Below are positions 37,266-47,825 of a stretch of 64,000 nucleotides of DNA, piece by piece (within the stretch, counting starts at the first letter, position 1; each line of letters begins with the position of its first letter). A program made the position numbers and the translations under genes. The stretch covers positions 496,001-560,000 of the forward strand of contig CACNEF010000001.1 in assembly GCA_902619485.1 (NCBI GenBank), in the 5' to 3' direction. The notes below the pieces were generated by a model. That model searched no databases, was not told where the DNA came from, and saw nothing but the letters and a program-made list of their open reading frames with translations. The DNA comes from an uncultured SAR116 cluster alpha proteobacterium. GTDB lineage: Bacteria > Pseudomonadota > Alphaproteobacteria > Puniceispirillales > Marisalimonadaceae.

Positions 37266-38258
37266 TTGAATTATAAAATAAAAAAAGAAGAAATTTTACT
37301 CGAACTTCCTAGTAATTCATTAATAGCAGTTTTAGTGGGTCATCATAGCATTAACCTTGCAAAATTAGAAAAGTTGATAGACGTAAATATAAATTTGTTT
37401 GGTAACCAATTTAATATTTCAGGAAATGCTGAAAATATTAACAAAGCAAAATTAATTATTTCAAATGTTTACAACAAATTATCACTTAAAAAATCGGATG
37501 TTTCTGAGTTTGATTTTTCAAATTTTGAAACTGAGTTGAGAATGATTAATGGTATTTCATCTAATCTAAAATTAAATCAAAAAATTGATAAACAAGAAGA
37601 TTTAAAATTTGAAACTTGGAAAAAAACTATTATCCCTAAGAGTATTGGTCAAAAAAAATATTTTGAGGCGCTGAATAATTTTGAATTAGTTTTTGGACTT
37701 GGACCGGCTGGAACTGGAAAGTCTTACCTAGCTGTTGCAAAAGGTATTCACATGCTGAAAAAAGGTCTTATTGAAAAAATTATTTTAACTAGACCAGCTG
37801 TCGAGGCAGGCGAGAGACTTGGTTTTTTGCCAGGTGATATGAAAGAAAAGATAGACCCCTATCTCAGACCTATATATGATGCATTATATAAAATGATACC
37901 AGCAGATAGAGTTGAGAAAAAAATTCAATCTGGAGAAATAGAAATTGCGCCTTTGGCATTTATGAGAGGAAGAACTTTCACAAACTCTTTTGTCATAGTA
38001 GATGAGGCACAAAACACCACATCAATTCAAATGAAAATGGTTTTAACTCGAATTGGTGAAGGGTCCAGAATGGTAATTAATGGTGATTTAAGTCAAGTTG
38101 ATTTGCCAAAAGGTCAAATTTCCGGATTAAATGAATCAAAAAAAATACTTAGTAAAGTTAAAGATATTGGGATAATATCTTTGGATGCTGACGACGTTAT
38201 AAGGCATCCAATTGTTGCTAAAATAATTAAAGCATATGATAACTACAATAATAATTAA
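37266..38258 (+). CDS. PhoH-like ATPase
   Basis: A 330-residue P-loop ATPase of the PhoH/YbeZ type. Walker A is GPAGTGKSYLA near residue 147, Walker B is FVIVDEAQNTT, and RPAVEAGERLGFLPGD and NGDLSQVDLPKGQ are family signatures. The N-terminal 80 residues form a KH-like segment. YbeZ works with YbeY in ribosome and RNA quality control, and ybeY follows directly. The start is TTG; the nearest ATG upstream runs straight into a stop. Confidence 0.93.
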   Translation: MNYKIKKEEILLELPSNSLIAVLVGHHSINLAKLEKLIDVNINLFGNQFNISGNAENINKAKLIISNVYNKLSLKKSDVSEFDFSNFETELRMINGISSNLKLNQKIDKQEDLKFETWKKTIIPKSIGQKKYFEALNNFELVFGLGPAGTGKSYLAVAKGIHMLKKGLIEKIILTRPAVEAGERLGFLPGDMKEKIDPYLRPIYDALYKMIPADRVEKKIQSGEIEIAPLAFMRGRTFTNSFVIVDEAQNTTSIQMKMVLTRIGEGSRMVINGDLSQVDLPKGQISGLNESKKILSKVKDIGIISLDADDVIRHPIVAKIIKAYDNYNNN

Positions 38259-38276
38259 AATTTAAAATAGTATTAC

Positions 38277-38789
38277 ATGAAAGAAGCTGAACAAGATTAC
38301 AGAATATGGAAAAATAAAAATTTTGTTGTAGAATCTACGATTACTTTGTCATTATGGGATGAAATTTTAATTAATGGGTTTCATGAAAAATTAAATAAAA
38401 TTTTAAATGAAATTTATAAACAAATTGATTTTGTTTATAATAATTCAAAAACTTTAATATCAATTTCCTTTTCAGGTGATAAAAAAATTATGGAACTAAA
38501 TAGTTGTTTTGGAAAAAAAAAATCAGCTACAAATGTGCTTTCCTTTACTTCTAATAGTACTTTTAATAACACTTTATTTTTAGGTGACATAATTTTTTCA
38601 ATTGAAACTATTCTAAAAGAAGCCAAAAGAGATAATAAAACTGTAGAAAATCATTTAATCCATTTGTTTGTTCATGCAGTTTTACACTTGTTAGGTTATG
38701 AGCATGATACAGAAGAACAAGCAAAAAAAATGGAAAATTTAGAGATAAAAATATTAAGTAATCTTCAAATAGACAACCCATATAATTAA
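38277..38789 (+). CDS. ybeY: Endoribonuclease YbeY (rRNA maturation factor)
   Basis: YbeY is a zinc-dependent RNase needed for 16S rRNA 3' maturation and ribosome quality control. The metal-binding motif is HAVLHLLGYEHD near residues 133-144; family members usually have HGxLHLxGYDH, so Ala replaces Gly and Glu replaces Asp here. FLGDIIFSIETILKEAK precedes it as expected. The length of 170 residues is normal. It sits between the PhoH-like ATPase and corC, the standard order. Confidence 0.94.
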   Translation: MKEAEQDYRIWKNKNFVVESTITLSLWDEILINGFHEKLNKILNEIYKQIDFVYNNSKTLISISFSGDKKIMELNSCFGKKKSATNVLSFTSNSTFNNTLFLGDIIFSIETILKEAKRDNKTVENHLIHLFVHAVLHLLGYEHDTEEQAKKMENLEIKILSNLQIDNPYN

Positions 38790-38826
38790 ATCAATAATTC
38801 ATAATGAATAATGAAGAACTAAATCA

Positions 38827-39696
38827 ATGAAAATCAGCTTTCCAAGTTTTTTTAAGAAAATAAATTCTAAAAATTTAAATAAAGATCTTGATCAGGAACT
38901 AGATCAATTTGTTGCAAAGAGAATAAATGCAGATGATTCTAATGGAAAAACATTAAGTCATGAAAATGAGTTACTAAAAAATCTTGCTGGTTTGCGAGGA
39001 ATAACCGCTTCTGATGTAATGATTCCTAGAGTTGATATAGTATCTGTAGCAATGTCTGATGATTTTAATGAAATAGTAAAACAGTTAATCAAAACAAATC
39101 ATAGTAGAGTTCCGGTAAGAAATGAAAGTTTAGACGATATAGTAGGTATACTTCATATAAAGGATGTATTAGCTAATTTGTTCCTAAAAGAAAAACAAAA
39201 TATCAAAACTTTGTTAAAAAAGCCAATTTTTGTTTCTCCATCAATTAGTTTATTAGATTTGCTGTACGAAATGAGAATAAAAAGACGTCACTTAGCTTTA
39301 GTTGTAGACGAATATGGTGGCATAGATGGCTTAGTTACAATTGAGGACTTAGTTGAAGAGCTTGTTGGTGAAATTGAAGATGAACATGATTTATCCTCAG
39401 AATGTAGATTAGATAAAATGGAAGATGGGTCAATAGTTGTTGAAGCTAGAATAATGATTGACTTGCTTGAGAATTTTATTCAATCAATAAGAAAAGAAGA
39501 TTTAAATGAAGAAATTGAAACATTAGGAGGTTTTATTGTAAGTATTGCTGGAAGGGTGCCAGTAAAAGGTGAAGTAATTAAGTACTCTCCTTCAGGATTA
39601 AAATTCGAAATATTAGAAGCTGATCCAAGAAAAGTTATATTAGTTAAAATTAATGGACTTAATAAAATGACATACATAAATAAATTAGAATTATAA
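38827..39696 (+). CDS. corC: CorC/HlyC-family CBS-domain protein
   Basis: A 289-residue soluble protein with two CBS domains (about residues 65-190) and a C-terminal CorC/HlyC domain. Signatures are ASDVMIPRVDIVSV, the NHSRVPV segment, VVDEYGGIDGLVTIEDLVEELVGEI, and the closing TLGGFIVSIAGRVP. It lacks the membrane DUF21 domain. The family is linked to magnesium/cobalt resistance, and its position beside lnt and ybeY is conserved, but the molecular role is not settled. Confidence 0.9.
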   Translation: MKISFPSFFKKINSKNLNKDLDQELDQFVAKRINADDSNGKTLSHENELLKNLAGLRGITASDVMIPRVDIVSVAMSDDFNEIVKQLIKTNHSRVPVRNESLDDIVGILHIKDVLANLFLKEKQNIKTLLKKPIFVSPSISLLDLLYEMRIKRRHLALVVDEYGGIDGLVTIEDLVEELVGEIEDEHDLSSECRLDKMEDGSIVVEARIMIDLLENFIQSIRKEDLNEEIETLGGFIVSIAGRVPVKGEVIKYSPSGLKFEILEADPRKVILVKINGLNKMTYINKLEL

Positions 39697-39704
39697 ATTT
39701 ATAT

Positions 39705-41234
39705 ATGAATAAGTTTCTTGCTTCACCAATATTTAATTACTTGTCACTTTATACTATGGGGGCTATTGCAACATTCTCAATCCCCCCATTTTCAATTCTA
39801 CCGCTTGTAATTGGTATCGGTTTTGGTCTTTATCGAATAAATTTTCAATCTTCATTAATTAAGATTTTTTTATCGGGCTGGTTTTTAGGATTTGGCTGGT
39901 TTTCGTTTGGTTTATATTGGATTGGCTCAGCTTTTTTTATGGCAGACACTTATCATGTCTTCTTAATGCCCTTTGCTATTATACTTCTGCCAAGTTTATT
40001 AGCAGTATTTTGGGGAAGCGCTTGTGTTTGTGCTAAACTAATTAATAGAAACACAAATTTTTCTATTCTGTATATAATTGTTTTTTTATCACTATTTGAA
40101 TACTTAAGAGCACAATTATTTACTGGTTTTCCATGGTTAATGCCTTCTATGATATTTGCATCAAATGTTTATTTAATTCAAATATTTTCATTTATTGGTA
40201 GTTTCTCAACAAACATAATAGTTTTAATTTTAAGTATTTTACCATTTATTTTTTTCTCAAGTTTTAGAGGAAAAAATGTCTTATCATTAATCTTATTAAT
40301 ACCAATAGTATTTTTATTTTTTTCTGGAGTTTTAAGATATTTCAATAAAAGTTTTCTAAAAATCACTGATCAATTAGTTACCATTGTACAGCCTAATATT
40401 AAGCAAAAAAATAAATGGATTTTAAAAAATAGAGAACAACATTTAAACAACTTGGTAGAATTATCTACTAAAAATCGCGATAGTTTTAATAATAAAAATA
40501 GAATAATAATTTGGCCAGAAACTAGTTTTGAAGGATCAATTCCTAGTGAAACAAAATTACTATCTAATATTAGTGAAAAAATAATAAAAAATAAAAATAC
40601 AACATTAATTTTAGGTCTTTTGAGAACTGATGAAAAAAAAGTTTTTAACTCACTTATTTTTCTGAATTCTAAGGGGGATATAATACATAATTATGACAAG
40701 ATAAAATTAGTACCATTTGGAGAATACATCCCGTTTCGCCAATATGTAGAACCTTTGACAAACTTGTTGCCATCAAAAGATTTTACTAGTGGTAAATTAA
40801 AATTAAATCCATCTATATATGGCTTTGAAAATATTATTACATTAATTTGTTATGAAATCTTATTTACAAGTGAAATAGTCAGCAGACTCTCTGAAAATAC
40901 TAATTTATTAATTAATATTACAAATGATGCATGGTTTGGTAAAACGATTGGGCCATATCAGCATTTAGCTCTCGCTAAAATTAAAGCAGTAGAGTTTGGT
41001 TTGCCACTTGCTAGAGTTGCTAATACTGGTATTTCGGCTTATGTCTCACCCTACGGAGAAATAATTGGTAGAATTCCACTTGATAATAAGGGAGCAAAAA
41101 CTTTTTATTTTATTCCAGCATTGAATAATACGCTATATAAAATTTACGGAGAGTATATTTTTATTGTTTTAATTTTAATTTTATTAGTTATAAACACGAT
41201 ATATAATTTATTTTTAAGGATAAATAATAAATGA
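39705..41234 (+). CDS. lnt: Apolipoprotein N-acyltransferase
   Basis: Lnt adds the third acyl chain to the N-terminal Cys of lipoproteins in the inner membrane. Several hydrophobic helices fill residues 1-215, followed by a periplasmic nitrilase-like domain. The Glu-Lys-Cys triad can be placed in WPETSFEG (near 271), [10 protein letters not shown] (near 335) and LICYEILF (near 382). The length of 509 residues is normal. It overlaps metK by four bases. Lipoproteins in this window are likely substrates. Confidence 0.96.
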   Translation: MNKFLASPIFNYLSLYTMGAIATFSIPPFSILPLVIGIGFGLYRINFQSSLIKIFLSGWFLGFGWFSFGLYWIGSAFFMADTYHVFLMPFAIILLPSLLAVFWGSACVCAKLINRNTNFSILYIIVFLSLFEYLRAQLFTGFPWLMPSMIFASNVYLIQIFSFIGSFSTNIIVLILSILPFIFFSSFRGKNVLSLILLIPIVFLFFSGVLRYFNKSFLKITDQLVTIVQPNIKQKNKWILKNREQHLNNLVELSTKNRDSFNNKNRIIIWPETSFEGSIPSETKLLSNISEKIIKNKNTTLILGLLRTDEKKVFNSLIFLNSKGDIIHNYDKIKLVPFGEYIPFRQYVEPLTNLLPSKDFTSGKLKLNPSIYGFENIITLICYEILFTSEIVSRLSENTNLLINITNDAWFGKTIGPYQHLALAKIKAVEFGLPLARVANTGISAYVSPYGEIIGRIPLDNKGAKTFYFIPALNNTLYKIYGEYIFIVLILILLVINTIYNLFLRINNK

Positions 41235-42406
41235 AAAATAATTATTTTTTTACTTCTGAATCTGTTTCAGAGGGTCATCCCGATAAAATTTGTGATAGAA
41301 TATCAGACGCTGTTGTAGATTTAATGTTAAACAAATACTCTGAGGCAAGGGTTGCATGTGAAACAATGGTATCAACTAATAGGACAATAATTGCTGGAGA
41401 ATACAGATTACCAAAAGAAATTGATATTACTAATGATGAAATTGAAAAATTAGTAAGGAAAACAGTTTATGATATTGGGTATGAGCAAGAGGGATTTCAT
41501 TGGGAAAAAATGCATTTTGAATGTCATCTTCATCCTCAATCTTCAGACATTGCTATAGGTGTAGATAAATCAGGAAACAAAGATGAAGGCGCAGGTGATC
41601 AAGGTTTGATGTTTGGCTATGCTTGTAATGAGACTGATGCGTTAATGCCTGCTCCAATTTATTATTCACATAAGATTTTAAAAGAATTAGCAAAAATAAG
41701 ACATAATGACAAAAATTCTATTTTGTTACCTGATAGTAAATCACAAATAACATTAGAATATAGAGATGATAAACCTGTAAAAGCGTCTTCTGTTGTTGTT
41801 TCTACACAACATAAAAAAAATTGCTCACAAAAAGATATTCGTGATATTGTAAGTGAAACTGTACACAAAGTTTTACCAGAAGGTTGGATGTGTCCAGAAG
41901 ATGAATTTTATGTCAATCCCACAGGCATTTTTGAAATTGGAGGACCTGATGGAGATGCCGGGCTTACTGGAAGAAAAATTATCGTAGATACTTATGGTGG
42001 AGCATCACCTCATGGTGGTGGAGCATTTTCTGGTAAAGATCCTACTAAAGTTGATAGGTCTGCCGCATACCTTACAAGATATTTGGCTAAAAATGTTGTT
42101 GCAGCTGGCCTTGCATCTAAATGTACAATACAAATTGCTTATGCAATTGGTGTTTCTAAACCATTATCTTTATATGTTAATACTCAAGGAACAGGAAAGA
42201 TTAATGATAATGAAATAGAGAGAATTTTGATTAATTTAATTGATATGTCTCCAAGAGGAATTCGAGAACATTTGAAGCTAAATAACCCTATTTATGTACC
42301 AACTTCTGCATATGGGCATTTTGGAAGAGTTCCAGATGAAAGTGTTATTGGGTCTTTTACTTGGGAAAAAACTGATCTTGTTGATGATATTTTGAGAGAT
42401 ATATAA
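41231..42406 (+). CDS. metK: S-adenosylmethionine synthetase
   Basis: MetK makes S-adenosylmethionine from methionine and ATP. Conserved segments are [53 protein letters not shown] and [19 protein letters not shown]. The length of 391 residues is normal. The start overlaps the lnt stop, so there is no space for a SAM riboswitch, and expression must follow the upstream transcript. The product feeds MiaB, RsmI, TrmB, HemW and UbiE encoded in this window. Confidence 0.99.
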   Translation: MKNNYFFTSESVSEGHPDKICDRISDAVVDLMLNKYSEARVACETMVSTNRTIIAGEYRLPKEIDITNDEIEKLVRKTVYDIGYEQEGFHWEKMHFECHLHPQSSDIAIGVDKSGNKDEGAGDQGLMFGYACNETDALMPAPIYYSHKILKELAKIRHNDKNSILLPDSKSQITLEYRDDKPVKASSVVVSTQHKKNCSQKDIRDIVSETVHKVLPEGWMCPEDEFYVNPTGIFEIGGPDGDAGLTGRKIIVDTYGGASPHGGGAFSGKDPTKVDRSAAYLTRYLAKNVVAAGLASKCTIQIAYAIGVSKPLSLYVNTQGTGKINDNEIERILINLIDMSPRGIREHLKLNNPIYVPTSAYGHFGRVPDESVIGSFTWEKTDLVDDILRDI

Positions 42407-42411
42407 TAAAG

Positions 42412-43086
42412 TTGAATATTCATAGTTTTTTTGAAAACCCTCAATTTTATGGTAGAAGAAAAGGCAGAAAGTTATCAAAATCTGGCCAATTGGCAATAAA
42501 ATATGGAAAAGATTATTTAATTAAAGAAGAAGAAATTTCTCATATTTTTGACTTAAAAAAGCATGTAGTCCTTGAAATCGGTTTTGGTGATGGTGAAAAC
42601 TTAATTAATTCTGCAAAGATAAATTCTAATTTTTTTTATATTGGTGCTGATCCTTTTATTAATACAACAGCTAGATGTCTTGGTAAAATTCTTAAATATA
42701 ATTTAAAGAATATTTTTATTTGGCCAGACGATATTAGAAAAATTTTAAAGTTTTTTCCTGATAAAAGCGTTTCAGAAATAAAAATACTTTTTCCTGATCC
42801 ATGGCCCAAAAAAAAACATAGAAACCGAAGGTTGATACAGAACGAATTTATAAAAACAATATATCCAATCATCAAACACCAAGGAACAATTACTATTGCT
42901 ACAGATCATGATTTATTGAAAAAATGGGTGTTAGAAAAATTTCAAAACTATAATGAATTTGAATGGGTAGTTAAAAGTTCAAATGATTGGCGTTTAAGGC
43001 CTAAAGACTGCTTTCAAACAAAATACGAACTTAAATCAATTAATCAAAAAAGAAAACCTAGTTGGTTTGTTTTTAAAAAAAAATAA
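42412..43086 (+). CDS. trmB: tRNA (guanine-N7-)-methyltransferase
   Basis: TrmB methylates G46 of tRNAs. The SAM-binding motif is VLEIGFGDGENLI near residues 47-59, and the family hallmark FPDPWPKKKHRNRRL lies near residue 124. The N-terminal FYGRRKGRKLS is typical. The 224-residue gene starts at TTG six bases after metK; no ATG lies near the conserved N terminus. A short spacer with a promoter and hairpin separates it from rimP. Confidence 0.95.
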   Translation: MNIHSFFENPQFYGRRKGRKLSKSGQLAIKYGKDYLIKEEEISHIFDLKKHVVLEIGFGDGENLINSAKINSNFFYIGADPFINTTARCLGKILKYNLKNIFIWPDDIRKILKFFPDKSVSEIKILFPDPWPKKKHRNRRLIQNEFIKTIYPIIKHQGTITIATDHDLLKKWVLEKFQNYNEFEWVVKSSNDWRLRPKDCFQTKYELKSINQKRKPSWFVFKKK

Positions 43087-43112
43087 ATTCATATTATGAT
43101 TAAGCAAAGTTA

Positions 43113-43140
43113 TTGATTTTTTTATAAAAAAATTTATAAT
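43113..43140 (+). promoter_or_regulatory. Sigma-70-type promoter before rimP-nusA-infB
   Basis: TTGATT and a perfect TATAAT are separated by 16 bases in the only sizeable spacer of the long 35-52 kb plus-strand block. The predicted start would fall near 43147, giving a separate transcript for the rimP-nusA-infB genes. Confidence 0.6.
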
Positions 43141-43150
43141 AATCCACCAG

Positions 43151-43176
43151 AGTGAGTCATTTGACTCGCTTTTTTT
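43151..43176 (+). terminator. Hairpin with U-tract before rimP
   Basis: AGTGAGTC and GACTCGCT form an 8-bp stem (one G-T pair) with a four-base loop, followed directly by TTTTTTT. It has the form of an intrinsic terminator and can end the trmB transcript. It also lies a few bases after the predicted rimP transcription start, so it may instead be a 5' leader hairpin. Confidence 0.75.
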
Positions 43177-43195
43177 ATTTATGGAATTTTATCCT

Positions 43196-43669
43196 ATGGT
43201 TGAAGAACAAATAAAAGACCTATTATTATTAAGATTAAAGAATTTGGGATACCATCTTATTCGTATTAAGCTTATTAATATCAACGCAAAAAAAACATTG
43301 CAGATTATGGTAGAGCGAATTAAAGATAAAAAAATGAATATTGAAGATTGTGTTTTTTTAAGCAAGCATATTTCTGCTTTTCTGGAGGTTGAAGATCCAA
43401 TAAGTTCTTCTTATGACTTAGAAGTTTCGTCTGGAGGATTGGCAAGACCTTTGACAATGATAGATGACTATGAATCATTTAAAAATAATAAGGCAAAAAT
43501 AGTATTAAAAGATAAATTTTTAGGAAAAAAAACTTACAAAGGTTTTCTTAAAGGGATTGATAAAAATGGTAAAATTTTACTTGAAACGGAGGACCATAAA
43601 ATAAAATTTAATTTCTTAGAAATTGAGAAAGCTAACATTGACCCAAACTGGGCAATAGAAAACAATTAA
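43196..43669 (+). CDS. rimP: Ribosome maturation factor RimP
   Basis: RimP assists assembly of the 30S subunit. The 157-residue protein shows the two-domain family pattern: LLLLRLKNLGYHLIRIKLI near the start, the ALAxxS-like block DCVFLSKHISAFLE, then SSYDLEVSSGGLARPL and the C-terminal SH3-like KGFLKGIDKNGKILLE. I use the ATG at 43196 (GGA ten bases upstream), not the one at 43181, which abuts the U-tract. It is first in the rimP-nusA-infB-rbfA-truB operon. Confidence 0.92.
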   Translation: MVEEQIKDLLLLRLKNLGYHLIRIKLININAKKTLQIMVERIKDKKMNIEDCVFLSKHISAFLEVEDPISSSYDLEVSSGGLARPLTMIDDYESFKNNKAKIVLKDKFLGKKTYKGFLKGIDKNGKILLETEDHKIKFNFLEIEKANIDPNWAIENN

Positions 43670-43701
43670 TTTAATTAGTTTATTTTTAATAAGGAAGCAA
43701 A

Positions 43702-45222
43702 ATGGAAGTTAAATCCATACCAAGATTAGAACTTTTACAAGTAGCAGAAGCTGTGTCTAGAGAAAAATCAATTGACAAAGAAGAAGTAATTACTGCTATG
43801 GAAGAAGCAATAGAGAAAGCGGCTAGGTCAAAATATGGCTTAGAAAGAGATATAAGAGCATATATTAACAGAAAAAATGGATCAATAAATATTGCTCAAT
43901 TCACTGAAGTTGTTGAAATTGTTGAAAATGAGTCCACTCAAATGACCTTTAAAGAATCTCAAAGAAGAAACTTGAATGTTGAAATTGGAGAATTTTATAA
44001 ACAATCACTTCCACCAATTGATTTTGGAAGGATTGCCGCACAAACAGCAAAGCAAGTTATTTCCCAAAAAGTCAGAGAAGCTGAACGTCAAAGACAATTT
44101 CAAGAATATAAAGATCGTGTGGGTGAAATTGTTGTTGGAACAATAAAGAGAGTTGACAACCAATCGGTTATAATTGACTTAGGTAGGGCAGAAGCTATAA
44201 TTAAAAAAGACCAAATGATACCAAGAGAACAATTAAGACCTGGTGACAGATTGAGGTGCTTTATAATAGAGGTAAGTGAACAAACGAAAGGGCCTCAAAT
44301 ATTTTTATCAAGAGCTTCAAATGATTTTTTAGCTGCCTTATTTACTCAAGAAGTTCCAGAAATTTATGATGGTATTATAGAAATAAAAGGCGTTGCAAGA
44401 GAGCCAGGGAGTAGGGCCAAAATTTCCGCTTTTTCTAATGATCCTAGCATTGATCCAGTTGGTGCTTGTGTTGGAATGAGAGGATCAAGAGTACAAGCGG
44501 TGGTTAGTGAATTACAGGGCGAAAAAATTGAAATAATTCCGTGGACAGATGATCCTGTTACTTTTGTAATTAACGCTTTAGCACCTGCTGTCCCTTCAAA
44601 AGTAGTTATGGATGAGGATGCAAATAGAATGGAAGTGGTTATTCCTGACGATCAATTATCTTTAGCCATAGGAAGAAGAGGTCAGAATGTAAGATTGGCG
44701 TCACAATTGACTGGTTGGTTTGTTGATATTTTAACTGAAGCAGAAGAATCAGAAAAAAGACAAGAAGAATTTTCAGAAAGAAGTAAGATTTTCATTGAAG
44801 CTCTAGATATTGACGATGTTATTGCTCATCTTATGGTAAGTGAGGGTTTCGTAACAATTTCCGATATAGCAGAAGCTTCTATTGAAGAATTAATGTCAAT
44901 CGAAGGTTTTGATGAAGATATATCCTCAGAGTTAAGTGAAAGAGCCAAAAACTATGTTAAAATTGAGAATCAAAGAATTGATAACGCTCTTAAAGAACTT
45001 AAAGTAAAAGACGATTTATATAATTTTTCTGATCTTAGTAAATCAAATATTTTAACTTTAGCAGAAAATAATATTAAAACTCTAGATGAACTAGCTGAAT
45101 TAGACAGTGGAGAGCTGTTTGGTATTTTAGGTGACAAAGTTTTTATAAATGAGGATGATGCGGGCTCAGTTATAATGAAAGCTAGACAACATTGGTTTAC
45201 AGAAAATAAAGTTGATCATTAA
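43702..45222 (+). CDS. nusA: Transcription termination/antitermination factor NusA
   Basis: NusA binds RNA polymerase and nascent RNA to modulate pausing, termination and rRNA antitermination. The N-terminal domain (1-130) is followed by an S1 domain (VGEIVVGTIKRVDNQSVII), two KH domains (VGACVGMRGSRVQAVVSEL; AIGRRGQNVRLASQL) and two C-terminal helix-hairpin-helix repeats. The total is 506 residues, usual for alphaproteobacteria. AAGGAAG precedes the ATG. The small ylxR gene often placed between nusA and infB is absent. Confidence 0.98.
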   Translation: MEVKSIPRLELLQVAEAVSREKSIDKEEVITAMEEAIEKAARSKYGLERDIRAYINRKNGSINIAQFTEVVEIVENESTQMTFKESQRRNLNVEIGEFYKQSLPPIDFGRIAAQTAKQVISQKVREAERQRQFQEYKDRVGEIVVGTIKRVDNQSVIIDLGRAEAIIKKDQMIPREQLRPGDRLRCFIIEVSEQTKGPQIFLSRASNDFLAALFTQEVPEIYDGIIEIKGVAREPGSRAKISAFSNDPSIDPVGACVGMRGSRVQAVVSELQGEKIEIIPWTDDPVTFVINALAPAVPSKVVMDEDANRMEVVIPDDQLSLAIGRRGQNVRLASQLTGWFVDILTEAEESEKRQEEFSERSKIFIEALDIDDVIAHLMVSEGFVTISDIAEASIEELMSIEGFDEDISSELSERAKNYVKIENQRIDNALKELKVKDDLYNFSDLSKSNILTLAENNIKTLDELAELDSGELFGILGDKVFINEDDAGSVIMKARQHWFTENKVDH

Positions 45223-45246
45223 TTTTTAGTTAGAGGTACTTTTGTT

Positions 45247-47814
45247 ATGGAAGATAAAGTAAATGGAGAAAGAAAAAAATTAAGTCTTTCCTCTGGTGGA
45301 AAATTAACATTAAGAAATTCTATTTCTGCAAACAAGTCCCCTAATAGCATTACAGCCAACTCAAGAGCAGGTAGAGGTACTGTTCAAGTTGAAGTTAAAA
45401 GAACCAAAAGACTTTCCAATCGACAAAGTGTAAATGAGAATACATCTCAAGAAAACACTTCTGGTTTAAGTGCTAAAGAAATTCAATCCCGAAGTAGAAA
45501 ACTACAAGAAGGTCTTGCAAAGACTGCTGCTCAAGCAGAAATAATCGCCTCTGAAAAGATACAAAAAGCTAAACTAGAAGAAGCTCGTATTGCTGCTAAT
45601 GCGTTAGAAGCTACAGAAGCCGCGTCATCTTTGGCACCTAAAGATAAAATATTGGCTAGAAGAAAAGCAGAAACTGAAGAAATACTTGAGATAAAAAGAA
45701 TTGAAGATGAACAACTTAAACTACAAATGGATGCAAAAAAAGCAGAAGAAGCTGCACTACAGGCTGAAAAAGACAGACAAAAACTAGGCGATACTGAATT
45801 ATTACCAAATACTAATAAATCATGGACAGGTCATAAGGTTCAGGAAAAAGAAATTTATAGAGAAAATTTAAAGAAACCTACCTGGAACAGAGGTTTTCAA
45901 GAAAAAAGACAGAGTAAAATGACAATTGCACGTGCTTTAGACTCAGAGAATGTTCGTGTAAGATCCCTTGCTTCAATAAAAAGAAGACGTGAAAAGGTTA
46001 GAATGCAAGCAGATCAAACGCCTGCTGTTAAACAGTTTAGAGAAGTTATTATTCCAGATACAATAACAGTTTCAGAGTTAGCTAATAGAATGACCGAAAA
46101 AACTGCTGACGTAGTAAGAGAATTGATGAAAAATGGAATTATGGCAACCGCAACTGAAGTAATTGATTCTGATACAGCTGAACTAATTACAACTGAATTT
46201 GGACATAAGCCAAAAAGAATCTCTGAATCTGATGTAGAATTAGATCTTGGTTTAGAAGAAAGTAATCCTAAAAATTTAGTTCCTCGTCCACCAATTGTTA
46301 CAATAATGGGACACGTAGATCACGGAAAAACTTCTTTGTTAGATGCTTTAAGGGAAAGCAAAGTTGCTGATGGAGAGGCTGGTGGAATTACTCAACATAT
46401 AGGGGCATACCAAATTACAACTAAAACAAATTCCAAGATTTCTTTCATAGATACTCCTGGGCACGAAGCTTTTACAGAAATGAGGGCTAGAGGGGCCAAT
46501 GTAACAGACATCGTCATTTTAGTTGTTGCAGCAGATGACGGTATTAAACCCCAAACCATTGAAGCTATTAAACACGCTAAAGCCGCAAATTGTCCAATAA
46601 TAGTGGCTGTTAACAAATGTGATAAACCTGAAGCTAATCCACAAAAAGTAAGAACTGAACTACTTCAACATGATTTGATTCCAGAGGAGATGGGTGGTGA
46701 TGTTCAATGCATTGATGTGTCTGCAAAAAATAAAAATGGATTGAACGATTTAATTGATGCGCTAGAGTTGCAAGCTGATCTAATGGAGTTAAAGAGTGAT
46801 CCAACAATAAGCGCTAATGGAGTAGTTGTTGAATCTAAAGTTGAACGAGGCAAAGGTTCAGTTGTAACATTGCTCGTAAAAGCAGGAACATTAAACGTTG
46901 GAGATATTATCGTTGTAGGATCTGTATCCGGAAAAGTTAGAGCTTTACTAAATGACGAAGGTAACAGAATAAATAATGCAGGACCATCAATGCCCGTAGA
47001 AGTACTTGGTTTATCAGGGACACCTGATGCTGGTGACTTGGCGCACGTTGTTGACTCTGAATCACAGGCTAGAGAAATTGCAGATTACAGACAAAGGAAG
47101 TTGAAGTTAAAAGAAGCAAAATTGACTGCTAGAGGTTCTGTAGAGCAAATGTTAGCTAATATACAGGCGGGAGAAACTTCTGAATTACCCGTCATAATTA
47201 AAACAGATGTACATGGATCGTTAGAAGCAATTAAAGCTGCATTAGAAAAAATAGGTAATTCAAATGTAAGTATTAGAGTTTTATCTGGTGCAGTAGGGGC
47301 TATAAGTGAATCAGATATTACTTTAGCATCTGCATCATCTGCACTTGTTTTTGCATTTAATGTAAGAGCAATACCGCAAGCTCGAGAATTATCTAGAAGA
47401 GATAATGTTGAAATTAGATATCACTCTATTATTTACGAACTAATTGAAGATGCAAAATTAGCTTTGACGGGAATGTTAGATCCAGATTTACAGGAAAGCT
47501 TTATAGGTTACGCTGAAATAAAACAAGTTTTTTCCGTTTCTAAAATTGGCAAGATTGCTGGATGTCTTGTTACTGAGGGCATGGTGAAAAAAGGATGCAA
47601 CTTCCGTTTGCTTAGAGACAACACTGTAATTCATCAAGGAATGTTAAAGACTTTAAGAAGATACAAAGATGAAGTAAAAGAAGTACGTGAAGGCACTGAG
47701 TGTGGAATGGGATTTGAAAATTACAATGATATCCAAGAAGGTGATGTAATGGAATGCTTTGAAGTTAAAGAAGTCGCAAGAAGTTTAGATTCAATAGATA
47801 AAAAAGTTGGGTAA
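45247..47814 (+). CDS. infB: Translation initiation factor IF-2
   Basis: IF-2 is the GTPase that brings initiator tRNA to the ribosome. A charged, Ala/Glu/Lys-rich helical N-terminal region (about 1-270) is followed by the IF2-N segment and the G domain: [14 protein letters not shown] near residue 355, DTPGHEAF, and NKCDKP. Domains II to IV complete the 855 residues. It starts 24 bases after nusA with AGAGG upstream and is followed by rbfA. Confidence 0.99.
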   Translation: MEDKVNGERKKLSLSSGGKLTLRNSISANKSPNSITANSRAGRGTVQVEVKRTKRLSNRQSVNENTSQENTSGLSAKEIQSRSRKLQEGLAKTAAQAEIIASEKIQKAKLEEARIAANALEATEAASSLAPKDKILARRKAETEEILEIKRIEDEQLKLQMDAKKAEEAALQAEKDRQKLGDTELLPNTNKSWTGHKVQEKEIYRENLKKPTWNRGFQEKRQSKMTIARALDSENVRVRSLASIKRRREKVRMQADQTPAVKQFREVIIPDTITVSELANRMTEKTADVVRELMKNGIMATATEVIDSDTAELITTEFGHKPKRISESDVELDLGLEESNPKNLVPRPPIVTIMGHVDHGKTSLLDALRESKVADGEAGGITQHIGAYQITTKTNSKISFIDTPGHEAFTEMRARGANVTDIVILVVAADDGIKPQTIEAIKHAKAANCPIIVAVNKCDKPEANPQKVRTELLQHDLIPEEMGGDVQCIDVSAKNKNGLNDLIDALELQADLMELKSDPTISANGVVVESKVERGKGSVVTLLVKAGTLNVGDIIVVGSVSGKVRALLNDEGNRINNAGPSMPVEVLGLSGTPDAGDLAHVVDSESQAREIADYRQRKLKLKEAKLTARGSVEQMLANIQAGETSELPVIIKTDVHGSLEAIKAALEKIGNSNVSIRVLSGAVGAISESDITLASASSALVFAFNVRAIPQARELSRRDNVEIRYHSIIYELIEDAKLALTGMLDPDLQESFIGYAEIKQVFSVSKIGKIAGCLVTEGMVKKGCNFRLLRDNTVIHQGMLKTLRRYKDEVKEVREGTECGMGFENYNDIQEGDVMECFEVKEVARSLDSIDKKVG

Positions 47815-47825
47815 ATATCGACATA

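Noticed and set aside
41200-41234. SAM riboswitch before metK
   Set aside because: metK starts inside lnt, so there is no leader to hold one.
41994-42218. 74-residue plus-strand ORF inside metK
   Set aside because: It is an out-of-frame reading of the conserved metK core.
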